A stretch of DNA of 21,628 bases, from positions 1-21,628 of the IMG/VR virus record IMGVR_UViG_3300017760_002831; one strand, 5' to 3'. The notes beneath the pieces were generated by a model that saw only the letters and a list, made by a program, of their open reading frames with translations, ran no database searches and was not told the origin of the DNA. This DNA is from a virus. The position numbers and the translations under genes were made by a program. Each line of letters starts with the position of its first letter. Positions within the stretch are counted from its first letter, which is position 1. Of the stretch, positions 14,609 to 21,628 are shown piece by piece.

Positions 14609-15406
14609 ATGAGTAACGACTATACCGTATATCCATTAAAAATAGACGATGATAAACTTGGTGAAAAAGAAAAAGAAATAATCCCTAATCTTGTACATTT
14701 TAATGTTATGTTAGGTAAGATTAGAAGCGGAAAAAGTGTGCTTTTACAAAATTTATATTTATCACCTCGCTTTTTTGGGGAAGACTATCAAGTAAAAATT
14801 TTAATATCGCCATCAGTTCATAATGATGTTCAGATGAAACATATGGTCGAACATTTTGATTTTGTATTTGATAGTTATTCAGAAGATTTACTGAATACAA
14901 TTCTTGATATGATTAAAGGGGACGAAGAAGATAATCGATATCTTTTAGTTCTTGATGATATTATGGGTGATGCTGGATTTATTATGAAAAAGAATGGTAA
15001 ACAAGATGCTTTTTCCAGTATGATTACAAAGTATAGACATATTGGAAGTGAAACATTAGGAACAGAAGGTAGATTGGCGATATGTTTAACCTGTCAGCGG
15101 TATAAATTCTTGACCCCTACAATAAGACAGAATATTCAAGGTTTTCACATTATGGGTAGTTTTCCAGAAAGTGAATTGAAAAAAATCGCAGATGATTATT
15201 CATTTATTGGCGGAAGTGAAAAAGAATTTTTAAGAATATTTAATGAAAGTAGAAAAGAACCATTTGACTTTTTATACATTAATGTACCACGACTTGAAGC
15301 TTATAGGAATTATAAGGATTTGATATGGAGCAGTGATACTAATATGAAAAAACCTGTAAGTGAAACAAAAACCGAAGAAATTAAAGAAGAAAAAAATGAA
15401 AAATAA
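14609..15406 (+). CDS. FtsK/HerA-type genome packaging ATPase
   Basis: The product has 265 residues. Walker A is GKIRSGKS (36-43, K42), and Walker B is YLLVLDDIMG (111-120, D116, D117). A polar motif ICLTCQR (about 158-164) follows at the place of the HerA/FtsK sensor, with TIRQNI (R173) as a possible arginine finger. Length and motif order fit the A32-like packaging ATPases of PLVs, virophages and nucleocytoplasmic large DNA viruses, which pump DNA into the capsid. The C-terminal 25 residues are a Lys/Glu tail. The ATG is in TAAATG (14606-14611), five nt after the coiled-coil gene. Confidence 0.9.
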   Translation: MSNDYTVYPLKIDDDKLGEKEKEIIPNLVHFNVMLGKIRSGKSVLLQNLYLSPRFFGEDYQVKILISPSVHNDVQMKHMVEHFDFVFDSYSEDLLNTILDMIKGDEEDNRYLLVLDDIMGDAGFIMKKNGKQDAFSSMITKYRHIGSETLGTEGRLAICLTCQRYKFLTPTIRQNIQGFHIMGSFPESELKKIADDYSFIGGSEKEFLRIFNESRKEPFDFLYINVPRLEAYRNYKDLIWSSDTNMKKPVSETKTEEIKEEKNEK

Positions 15407-15424
15407 TTTCTAAACATTAGTTAT

Positions 15425-16279
15425 ATGTCTGGAACTTTAATCTGTGGAAAAACAACTGGTAATGCTGTTGTACCTGTTCAGGTCAATGCTGATGGTACTC
15501 TTGAAATGACTGCTGAAATAGATAGTTCAGCACTTGCGAAAGAAACTACTCTTGATAGTTTTAGAACAGATAACGCATCTAATTTAGGAGTTATAGCAAC
15601 TACCCTTGATGATGGAACACAAAAGGCGAAATGTATGGGGATTACTGGTGCTGGTCTACCACAACAAATGTTAGTGGAGGCAGATGGGTCGACTATAATT
15701 GGTGGAGGCACTGTTAAAACTGCTGTGTCTTCTGTTGATGGAAGCACACAACATTTACAGGTGAATGGTGCTGGTGAGTTGATTACCACAAGTAGTGGTG
15801 GAGGTGGAAGCACACAATACGCTGTTGCTACTACTGGAATGGCTACTGGAACTGGAACTCTTATGATAGGAAGTGCTGCTGGGTCTGCGAAAGAGGTTAA
15901 TGTATCTACTGCTGGTTCTATAAACACAAAAGAAACAGAATTAAAAAATGAAGGCACAACTGGAAATGCTAATCCTGCTGCTGGAACTTCAATGGCACCA
16001 GGAACTTATAGTTTGGTTGTTGATATAAGCAATATGAGAGAAGCAAGTATTCTGTATAATGACGCATCAACCGCTTCTTTCGATGGTTTAGATATTGAAG
16101 TTAGTGCTGATAGTTCTACATATTATCGATTAGATGGTATATACCCATTCCAAGTTGGAAGTGTAAGGACAGCATATAGGGGTGTTTCATTACACGGATT
16201 AACTCATTTAAGATTAAAAAATGTTTCATCAACTGATACATACACCAGCGTTTCTGGGACTGTTGTGGGTTGTCCTTAA
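15425..16279 (+). CDS. Fibre- or spike-like beta protein (284 aa)
   Basis: The ATG is in TATATG. Residues 1-175 contain short beta repeats of the type V.VNADGTLEMT, LQVNGAGELITT and VNVSTAGSINT, separated by Gly/Ser/Thr-rich linkers, like the shafts of viral fibres. Residues about 185-284 (APGTYSLVVDISNMREASILY through HLRLKNVSSTDTYTSVSG) form a beta-sandwich-like head. The composition is Gly/Thr/Ser rich, with little Lys. I infer a receptor-binding or decoration protein. The neighbour is another spike-like gene, convergent, with stop codons 30 nt apart. Confidence 0.6.
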   Translation: MSGTLICGKTTGNAVVPVQVNADGTLEMTAEIDSSALAKETTLDSFRTDNASNLGVIATTLDDGTQKAKCMGITGAGLPQQMLVEADGSTIIGGGTVKTAVSSVDGSTQHLQVNGAGELITTSSGGGGSTQYAVATTGMATGTGTLMIGSAAGSAKEVNVSTAGSINTKETELKNEGTTGNANPAAGTSMAPGTYSLVVDISNMREASILYNDASTASFDGLDIEVSADSSTYYRLDGIYPFQVGSVRTAYRGVSLHGLTHLRLKNVSSTDTYTSVSGTVVGCP

Positions 16280-16301
16280 ACGTAAGCGAAGCAATAGTAA
16301 C

Positions 16302-16310
16302 GCCGAAGGC
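16302..16310. terminator. Small GC hairpin between convergent stop codons
   Basis: GCCGAAGGC can fold as a 3-bp stem with a GAA loop; GCGAAGC lies just upstream (16286-16292). It sits in the 30-nt gap between convergent genes and is one of few GC-rich spots here. The stem is very short, so this is weak. Confidence 0.15.
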
Positions 16311-17443
16311 TAAAAAGCGGAAATAGTAGGACACAATACAGCATTAATATTTACATTAATTAATATATCGCCAGTTTCAGCTGGTGGAACATAATTTACT
16401 TTAATCACCTTACCAGCAGTTATCAATCCATCAAGGACATAAGATAATTGCTGATAAGCTGTTGTAACTAAAAATTCACCTATACTTGCTTGTATTGTTG
16501 TGGATGGGTCAAACTCATATACAATAATCTTTCCACCAGGAGCATAAGCAGCAATATGTATATCTCTAACAATCAACTGTTTTCCTGCTGGAACTTTAAA
16601 ATAAGCAAAGTGACTTACATTTTCAGTAGCACCCATTTTACCTAATATAGCACCACCACTACCTAAGAAATTTATAGCACCTTCATTATGTGTTAATGAA
16701 CCTACCGATGATATGGTCATTCGGCTTATAGACATATAGTTAACACCTACTGTTCCTGTTCCTGTATTAATTGTTATGTTTTCAGATTGTTCTACACCAG
16801 TATCATCTAATCCAGTAAAACTCATTAATCTCGCACCTGTACCCGCTGGATTGTTATCATTAGTTCCTGTAACTTGAAGTTGAGCATCAAAACCAGTTGT
16901 AGTATATTTGTAATCATCGCCTAATCCAATAGTTTCTTCACTTGCTGGAATTGTTCTTTGTATTCCTTGTATATTGATTTTTTTGAAATCAGATTGAATA
17001 CCACGAACTAAATCAACTTCATAATTATTAGCAAGTCTTATCAAGTTTGTATTATCATCAGTTGTTATTGATGAATTTAAAAAGGTTTGTGTTGAGAACT
17101 GTGAAGCAGATGAAAGACTTGTATTAAAGATTATTTCACCAGCAACTCCATCACTATTCACTATTTCAATAGAAAAGTAATTTGATGGAATAGCTAATTT
17201 TTTTGAAAAGTTTGTATCTGCTGATACAGTTTTTTCATAATATAGTTGAGCATTTGTATCATTTACACTTTGAAGAGTTGAAAATTTAAGGACGGTATTT
17301 TTTGTACATCTTAAATTAAAGTTAATTGTAGTATAGGAATACGCATTAGAAACTAAACTTTTATACCCTTCTGCTGGAAAAGGGCCTGTAATAGAACTAC
17401 TGTTAAGCCATCGGTAATCTTTGGGTTGGGAATTTAAAGACAT
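16310..17443 (-). CDS. Spike-like two-domain beta protein (377 aa)
   Basis: The ATG is in TATATG (minus strand, 17441-17446). Residues 1-130 form a beta domain (SYTTINFNLRCTKNTVLKFS, then FSIEIVNSDGVAGEIIFNTSL), jelly-roll-like in pattern. Residues about 180-300 contain GTGARLMSFTGLDDTGVEQSE and INTGTGTVGVNYMSISRMTI, a pattern (GTGAR...GLD...SE.I..N...V.......I.R) that I recall from spike and tail-fibre proteins of marine viruses. Residues 280-377 (FAYFKVPAGKQLIVRDIHI and on) are a further beta region. A surface adhesin is the best guess. It is transcribed divergently from the first capsid gene. Confidence 0.6.
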   Translation of the reverse strand: MSLNSQPKDYRWLNSSSITGPFPAEGYKSLVSNAYSYTTINFNLRCTKNTVLKFSTLQSVNDTNAQLYYEKTVSADTNFSKKLAIPSNYFSIEIVNSDGVAGEIIFNTSLSSASQFSTQTFLNSSITTDDNTNLIRLANNYEVDLVRGIQSDFKKINIQGIQRTIPASEETIGLGDDYKYTTTGFDAQLQVTGTNDNNPAGTGARLMSFTGLDDTGVEQSENITINTGTGTVGVNYMSISRMTISSVGSLTHNEGAINFLGSGGAILGKMGATENVSHFAYFKVPAGKQLIVRDIHIAAYAPGGKIIVYEFDPSTTIQASIGEFLVTTAYQQLSYVLDGLITAGKVIKVNYVPPAETGDILINVNINAVLCPTISAF

Positions 17444-17496
17444 ATAATATATTTAATATGTTTTATTTTAAAATTAATTTCTTAACATTAATGTAT
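17444..17496. promoter_or_regulatory. Divergent promoter region between the spike-like and first capsid genes
   Basis: The 53 nt lie between two TATATG starts facing away from each other (minus 17441-17446, plus 17494-17499). An in-frame ATG at 17458 would add 13 hydrophobic residues (FYFKINFLTLMY) to the capsid protein. The motif-bearing ATG at 17497 is the better start. Confidence 0.5.
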
Positions 17497-19017
17497 ATGA
17501 GCCAGCAAGTATCTTCAAAGTTTATTTCACTTGTACCAACTAATGGAACTGAATTCGATTGTAATTTAGGTCAAAAGGTAATTTTCGAGTTACAACCTTC
17601 TCTTGGTTTAGTTAAGGGAAGAGATAGTTATTTATGTTTAGATATTCTTAACAGTAGTAGTGACCAGAAGAGATATGGGTTACAACACTCAGCAGGAGCT
17701 GATAGTATCATAGACAGAGTTGATATTTATAGTTTAAGAACTGGTCAGCATTTAGAAACAATGGCCAACTATAATCAGGTAATGTCTATGGCGAACCAGT
17801 ATTTTTTTGAAGACAAAACTAATTTACAGTCTTTACAGGGTGTAGGTGCTGAAACTAACGTCAATAGTGGAGGTAGTCCAACCAAATGTTTAGCCCAAGA
17901 TATTAACAATAACCAGATTTCACCAGTTGATGCTGCTGGTAATCCTCAGTATAATTTTAGAAGATTTACTGTTCCTCTTAAAACAGGTATTTTCAGATAC
18001 TGGGATGAAGAACGTCTTTGTAATGTAATGGGTCTTCAAGGATTAAGAATAGAAATCACTCTTGCTTCTCCACAGGAAAGTTGCTTCCAGTTAGAAGCTA
18101 CTGATGGAACTGCTGGAACTGTTGACTTAGTAACCACTGGTATTACTGTTAATGATTTAGCTGGTGCTGGAACTGTTCTTACTACAACTAATGCTATGAC
18201 TGTAAATGGTTGTGGTCTTGCTGTCGGTAATCAGGTTGTAACTACTTCAAACGTTGCTGATGGAAATACAACTATTGCTGCTCTTTCTCCTAATGGCGGA
18301 GATGCTACTAAATTAGATATTACTCTTACTAATGCTCAGGCGATTTCCACAGGTATTAGAGTTAAAGTAAGAAATGATACCAGAGCTTTAAAGGTCAGAC
18401 CTGAATTTAAGGTTTTATCTGTTGCTCCTCCTCAAAGTCTTATAAGTGAAATGGGTAATGGTTTCAATTACGAATTCACAAGTTATGACCATTTTGTAGA
18501 TAGTTTACCTCTTAACGCCAGAAAACATCTTATTGAGTTAAATTCAGTTGCTTCAAGAGCGGTTTGTGTAATGACACAGTTTAGTGATGTAACTAAATTA
18601 GGAGGATTAGAAAATTCTTCAAGATATTTTGGTGAAAATCCAGATAACCTCAAACTTAATTCAGTCCAGTATTTCTTAAAGAACAGATTAGTACCTGTAA
18701 GAGATTATAATCCACAGGTTACATCTGAAAAGATTGTTGCTATTAATGAATTGATGAAAGCTCTTTCTTCAATCAACAAAGAACCAAAGGATTTAGGAAA
18801 TTTTGACGGTGCTAATGCTGATAACTACACAAATGTATTCACAATTGGTAGACAGTTGGCTCGTGACCCTTACTATTATGATTTAGGAAACGCCGAAGGT
18901 CAGATTAGACTTGGATTTTCAGCCGCCAGAACAAATGATACTCTCTGTGATACCTTTGTATGGAGTAGAAAGATTGCTTCTGTCAGTGATAGTGGCGGTG
19001 TTCAAATCATACTTTAA
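17497..19017 (+). CDS. Major capsid protein candidate 1 (506 aa)
   Basis: Starting at the TATATG ATG gives MSQQVSSKFISL, 506 residues. The pattern is that of double-jelly-roll capsid proteins of PLVs: an opening beta segment (KVIFELQPSLGLVKGRDSYLCLDI, about 23-46), then a SIIDRVDIYSLRTGQHLETMANYNQVM block (about 66-92), a Gly/Thr-rich insertion (about 190-290) and a beta-rich second half (NYEFTSYDHFVDSLPLNARKHLIELN onward). The length fits the family. The next gene encodes a protein of nearly equal length with the same layout. A GTGACGAAA element starts at the stop codon. The capsid call rests on layout, length and context, not on a search. Confidence 0.72.
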   Translation: MSQQVSSKFISLVPTNGTEFDCNLGQKVIFELQPSLGLVKGRDSYLCLDILNSSSDQKRYGLQHSAGADSIIDRVDIYSLRTGQHLETMANYNQVMSMANQYFFEDKTNLQSLQGVGAETNVNSGGSPTKCLAQDINNNQISPVDAAGNPQYNFRRFTVPLKTGIFRYWDEERLCNVMGLQGLRIEITLASPQESCFQLEATDGTAGTVDLVTTGITVNDLAGAGTVLTTTNAMTVNGCGLAVGNQVVTTSNVADGNTTIAALSPNGGDATKLDITLTNAQAISTGIRVKVRNDTRALKVRPEFKVLSVAPPQSLISEMGNGFNYEFTSYDHFVDSLPLNARKHLIELNSVASRAVCVMTQFSDVTKLGGLENSSRYFGENPDNLKLNSVQYFLKNRLVPVRDYNPQVTSEKIVAINELMKALSSINKEPKDLGNFDGANADNYTNVFTIGRQLARDPYYYDLGNAEGQIRLGFSAARTNDTLCDTFVWSRKIASVSDSGGVQIIL

Positions 19018-19060
19018 AAAAGTGACGAAGTGACGAAAGTGACGGTTTTTAAAAAACTTT
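19018..19060 (+). repeat. GTGACGAAA repeat element, copy D (between the two capsid genes)
   Basis: Directly after the TAA stop come AAAAGTGACGAAGTGACGAA (19018-19037), a third GTGACGG unit, then TTTTTAAAAAACTTTTT. GTTTTTAAAAAC within it is nearly a perfect inverted repeat. Orientation and position match copies A and B. Confidence 0.75.
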
Positions 19061-19107
19061 TTAAAAATTTATTTCAAAATTTATTTTCTGTATAAAGAAT
19101 ATAGCCA

Positions 19108-20634
19108 ATGCCTGTCCAGAAAATAAATTTCTCTATACCTGCTATTAACGAACAAGCCACCACAATCAATAGTTCTAACAAACTTGCTGGTGGTTTTTCA
19201 TTCAACAAAGGAACTGCGAATGTTCGATTTTCTATCTCCGCACAGGATAGAATGATTGATACCAGTGATATGTATCTTACTGGTCAGATTGTTTACGTAG
19301 ATAGTGCTGGTGACCCAATCCAGAATGCTAACGCTCTCGCCAGAGCTGACTATAACGCTAACAATGGTGCTACCTTAACAAGGTCTTGTAATACTAACAT
19401 TTCTAACTGGGCGGGTGTCCAGAACGCTGTTAAGAGAATTTTTGTTCAGAGTAAAAAGACTTCTGTTGAAATTGCTCAGCACAATAACTATCCTATGTTT
19501 GTAGGATTAAGAGAAGGTTGGACTAAATCTGATGCTGACTATTTAGTATCTCCACTTGCGAGATATCAAGCTGTTGGAAGTCAAGCCAGACACTCAAATA
19601 GATGTCAATCTGTTATGAGTAATGCTACAAATGCGAATGGTGGTTCTTTCGGTAACATTACCAACTTTAATGATAAGCACTATGGTAGACCTTTCAGTTT
19701 CAAACTTGATACTGCCTTACTTAACAATCTTAAACCTCTTCACTTAGGTAATGATTATTTAGGTGGTCTTATTATCAACCTTGAACTTAATAATGATGCT
19801 GGATATTTCTATGAAAGATTTGCTGAGGATGGAGCTAATCACCCATCTGCTTCTGGTACTTTTTACATTATTAAGAATTTAAGATTACAGGGTAGATTTT
19901 TAGTCCCAACTCCTGCTGACTTATCTTCATACAGTGCTTCTATGATGCTTAATGATAGAGTTAACCTTGTTAATGATGTTGTTTCATCTGTCAACTCTTG
20001 TAAATATACTCCTAACTTATCTGCTGTCAGGTCAATTGTTAACCTTTTCTTAGAACAAGACCAAGAGAACAATGTTAAGAAGAACCAGAGTAACTTCCGT
20101 TATCCTTGTGGTTTAAGAGAATATTCACAGAATAAGAATAATATTAGACAGCCAGAAGATTTTGTTGTTCAGGTAACTCCTAATTTACTCACCAAGACTG
20201 TTGAAAATGGTATCGGCCCCACTGGCGGTGATAGTTACATTCAGAAGGTCGGTGGTGTCGGTGATGCGGAAGTTAGAAACCGTTTCCAGAGAGCTGTCCT
20301 CAACGGTGAATTATCTTCTAAATGTTCCGCTTCATTACAGTTATCTGATAGAGCATATGACGCAGATTATGATAGTACCACAGGAGATGCTAATACTGGT
20401 ACTCACAATAATACACAGGCTGATTTACTCGGTATCGGTTTAGATTACACACATCACTTCGGTAATACCTCCAACTTTAACAACCAAGATTATGATTTAA
20501 TCATTAGGTCTGGTGTTCAGTCTGGTGACAGTGATTTACCAACTCAGAGAGCTAATGCTCCTGAAATTATTGAAACTTATGTTAAGAATGTTGCTGGATT
20601 TAACTCACAGACATTAGTTAAAACTATAAATTAA
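19108..20634 (+). CDS. Major capsid protein candidate 2 (508 aa)
   Basis: The 508-residue protein parallels the preceding one: an N-terminal beta segment (ANVRFSISAQDRMIDTSDMYLTGQIVYV, about 37-65), then AVKRIFVQSKKTSVEIAQHNNYPMF (about 107-131), matching the DRVDIYSLRTGQHLETMANYNQVM block, and a beta-rich C-terminal half ending in TYVKNVAGFNSQTLVKTI. Both may be double-jelly-roll capsid proteins from an old duplication; one may be the main shell protein. Its ATG (CCAATG) lacks the TATATG motif, so it may depend on the upstream gene's transcript or on a different control. C-ending Asn and Ile codons look more frequent than in the left-hand genes, as expected for high expression. Confidence 0.7.
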   Translation: MPVQKINFSIPAINEQATTINSSNKLAGGFSFNKGTANVRFSISAQDRMIDTSDMYLTGQIVYVDSAGDPIQNANALARADYNANNGATLTRSCNTNISNWAGVQNAVKRIFVQSKKTSVEIAQHNNYPMFVGLREGWTKSDADYLVSPLARYQAVGSQARHSNRCQSVMSNATNANGGSFGNITNFNDKHYGRPFSFKLDTALLNNLKPLHLGNDYLGGLIINLELNNDAGYFYERFAEDGANHPSASGTFYIIKNLRLQGRFLVPTPADLSSYSASMMLNDRVNLVNDVVSSVNSCKYTPNLSAVRSIVNLFLEQDQENNVKKNQSNFRYPCGLREYSQNKNNIRQPEDFVVQVTPNLLTKTVENGIGPTGGDSYIQKVGGVGDAEVRNRFQRAVLNGELSSKCSASLQLSDRAYDADYDSTTGDANTGTHNNTQADLLGIGLDYTHHFGNTSNFNNQDYDLIIRSGVQSGDSDLPTQRANAPEIIETYVKNVAGFNSQTLVKTIN

Positions 20635-20652
20635 AATGTTTGTTAAAGATAT

Positions 20653-20883
20653 ATGAAAAAGCAAGAAGTAGAATTAGGCGGAGAAAAATTTAAAATCAAA
20701 AAAGGAGCTCTTCACAGACAGTTGAAAGTTCCTCAAAGTTATAAGTTCAATAGAACTGAATTAAACAAGATAAATAAAACAGAATTAGGTAAGTCATTTG
20801 ATTTCAACGGTAAATCTTTTAAAATGACTAATTTAATGAGAGATAGAGTTACTTTGGCTCTGAATTTGATGCGTCGTAAGTGA
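20653..20883 (+). CDS. Small conserved-looking basic protein (76 aa)
   Basis: The ATG is in GATATATG, 18 nt after the second capsid gene. The motif KKGALHRQLKVPQSYKF, then FDFNGKSFKMTNLMRDRVTLALNLMRR, looks like a small protein I remember from PLVs and algal giant viruses, but I know no function for it. It is basic and mostly helical, with no membrane segment. Being directly downstream of the capsid genes with the same start motif suggests a virion role. Its last 35 nt overlap the convergent 74-aa gene. Confidence 0.65.
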   Translation: MKKQEVELGGEKFKIKKGALHRQLKVPQSYKFNRTELNKINKTELGKSFDFNGKSFKMTNLMRDRVTLALNLMRRK

Positions 20884-21073
20884 ATTTAAATTTATTAGAA
20901 GTTTTAATCATCGCATCTACGTATTCATCACCGTTTTCCATATTTTTTATTAATTCTCTGATGAAGTATAAAGGTTTTGTTTTAGATTGCTCCATAACAT
21001 TCCCCTTGCCTACTGGACAGAGTTTTGATTTCAATATAATATTAACATATCGCACACTCTTTTTTTTATCCAT
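20849..21073 (-). CDS. Small hypothetical protein (74 aa)
   Basis: The sequence MDKKKSVRYVNIILKSKLCP through FIRELIKNMENGDEYVDAMIKTSNKFKF is a mixed charged and hydrophobic protein with likely helices. Its composition is more protein-like than the opposite-strand frame (20880-21083), which is strongly hydrophobic and looks like a shadow. No family is recognised. The start ATG (GCAATGG) has no TATATG motif. It is convergent with, and overlaps by 35 nt, the preceding small gene. Confidence 0.5.
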   Translation of the reverse strand: MDKKKSVRYVNIILKSKLCPVGKGNVMEQSKTKPLYFIRELIKNMENGDEYVDAMIKTSNKFKFTYDASNSEPK

Positions 21074-21301
21074 TGCTCTTTAAGTATATGAATTATATTT
21101 AATTTAACTTTAAATCGAATATAAATCATAATCAAAAATCCTTTAAAATGAGAGGAGAGTTTAGGATTAATGAAAATGAATTAACTGTTTCAAATGCCAG
21201 TATGAAAAAGTAAAAATGGTAGGTAAAAAACTTAGAAATATGGCGGTTTTTAGTCTTTTACCTACAAATAATATAAATATTTTTTTTTTTAAGTGATTTT
21301 A
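21074..21301. other. AT-rich gap without a convincing gene
   Basis: The 228 nt contain an orphan TATATG (21085-21090) whose ATG opens only four codons, and a 21-codon frame at 21148-21213 (MRGEFRINENELTVSNASMKK) with an AAAATG start. A run of T lies near 21282-21290. There is no RNA gene or hairpin that I can support. It may be the remnant of a lost gene or a control region. Confidence 0.4.
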
Positions 21302-21628
21302 TTAAATAACAGTTACTTCATCCACACAATTTTCCAATAGTCCCTTAATCAATGAAAATGGAACTCGATATCTTTCGTGACGGTTTTTACCTCCACCTTG
21401 TTTTTGAACTTCTGTAATATGTTTCGCCACTCTCTTTCTACAATCTGCGTTTCCAAGATTGTTCTGGTGGACTTTCATTCCATTTTTTTTTATTATGAAC
21501 CCACATTCACCGTCACACTTCTTCGGTTCAAATCCTTTTATGTTAGTCCAAAACCTTGTTCTCTTTTTGTAGGGTAATCCATACATACAATAATCAACGT
21601 CATAGTAATCAAGTTCTGTAATATAATC
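21302..21628 (-). CDS. C-terminal part of a cytosine-5 DNA methyltransferase-like protein, cut by the window edge
   Basis: The frame stays open from the stop at 21302 to the right edge, giving 108 codons; the ATG at 21586 is internal. The edge-proximal residues read ITELDYYDVDYCMYGLPYKKRTRFWTN. The D.DY..YGLPYKKRTR stretch is like motif VIII of cytosine-5 methyltransferases (dyGvPQ.R.R), in the small virus/phage variant in which WTN, C..CG and H follow and RYRVPFSLIKGLL closes the domain. The catalytic PC motif would lie outside the window. The enzyme would methylate cytosine in viral or host DNA, perhaps paired with a restriction enzyme. The call is moderately sure; activity cannot be judged from a fragment. 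A 13-base match to the repeat core (GTGACGGTTTTTA) lies at 21378-21390. Confidence 0.6.
   Translation of the reverse strand, partial: DYITELDYYDVDYCMYGLPYKKRTRFWTNIKGFEPKKCDGECGFIIKKNGMKVHQNNLGNADCRKRVAKHITEVQKQGGGKNRHERYRVPFSLIKGLLENCVDEVTVI

Noticed and set aside
20880-21083. Hydrophobic 67-aa plus-strand frame
   Set aside because: It lies opposite the 74-aa minus-strand frame, whose charge pattern is more protein-like, and it has no start motif.
21378-21390. GTGACGGTTTTTA in the methyltransferase-like gene as a sixth repeat copy
   Set aside because: Only a single unit with a short tail is present, inside coding sequence; this can be chance.

Overview
The window looks like most of the genome of a small eukaryotic DNA virus of the polinton-like virus (PLV)/virophage group, probably near the Phaeocystis virophage PgVV type. 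The base composition is low in GC, the genes are densely packed and intron-free, and nearly all start at ATG. The hallmark set supports this reading: a fused family A-like polymerase and superfamily 3 helicase (TVpol-S3H type, 1959-4073), an FtsK/HerA-type packaging ATPase (14609-15406), two tandem proteins with the layout of double-jelly-roll capsid proteins (17497-19017 and 19108-20634), a tyrosine-recombinase-like protein (11186-12034) and several small basic proteins of kinds also seen in giant viruses. I see no capsid maturation protease and no terminal inverted repeat at the window edges. Virus assignment and family names come from motif recognition by eye, not from searches.

Layout: 27-7091 is mostly minus strand and holds a SAP-like protein, a small helix-turn-helix protein, the polymerase-helicase, a very large structural protein (806 aa) and a DUF5824-like protein. 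A short divergent promoter at 7092-7145 starts a mainly plus-strand half. It holds a second large structural protein related to the 806-aa one, a DUF5754-like protein, two more proteins with the SAP-like N-terminus, an F-box-like/recombinase pair, a membrane-active candidate (406 aa), an HNH nuclease, a coiled-coil protein with a nuclear-localisation-like motif, and the packaging ATPase. Next come two convergent spike/fibre-like genes, the capsid pair and small genes. The right edge cuts through a cytosine-5 methyltransferase-like gene on the minus strand.

Two sequence systems tie the genes together. First, twelve genes have their ATG inside TATATG and three inside TAAATG. This looks like a start-overlapping late promoter, similar in logic to the poxvirus TAAATG element. 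The polymerase-helicase and the helix-turn-helix gene lack it and instead share TTAAAAATAA about 20 nt upstream. Second, a repeat made of GTGACGAAA units followed by an A/T block occurs five times. Three copies sit directly after, or overlapping, the stop codons of three large structural genes in sense orientation. Two copies lie inside coding regions, where the 9-nt unit keeps frame. This second element is the most interesting possible new feature of the window.
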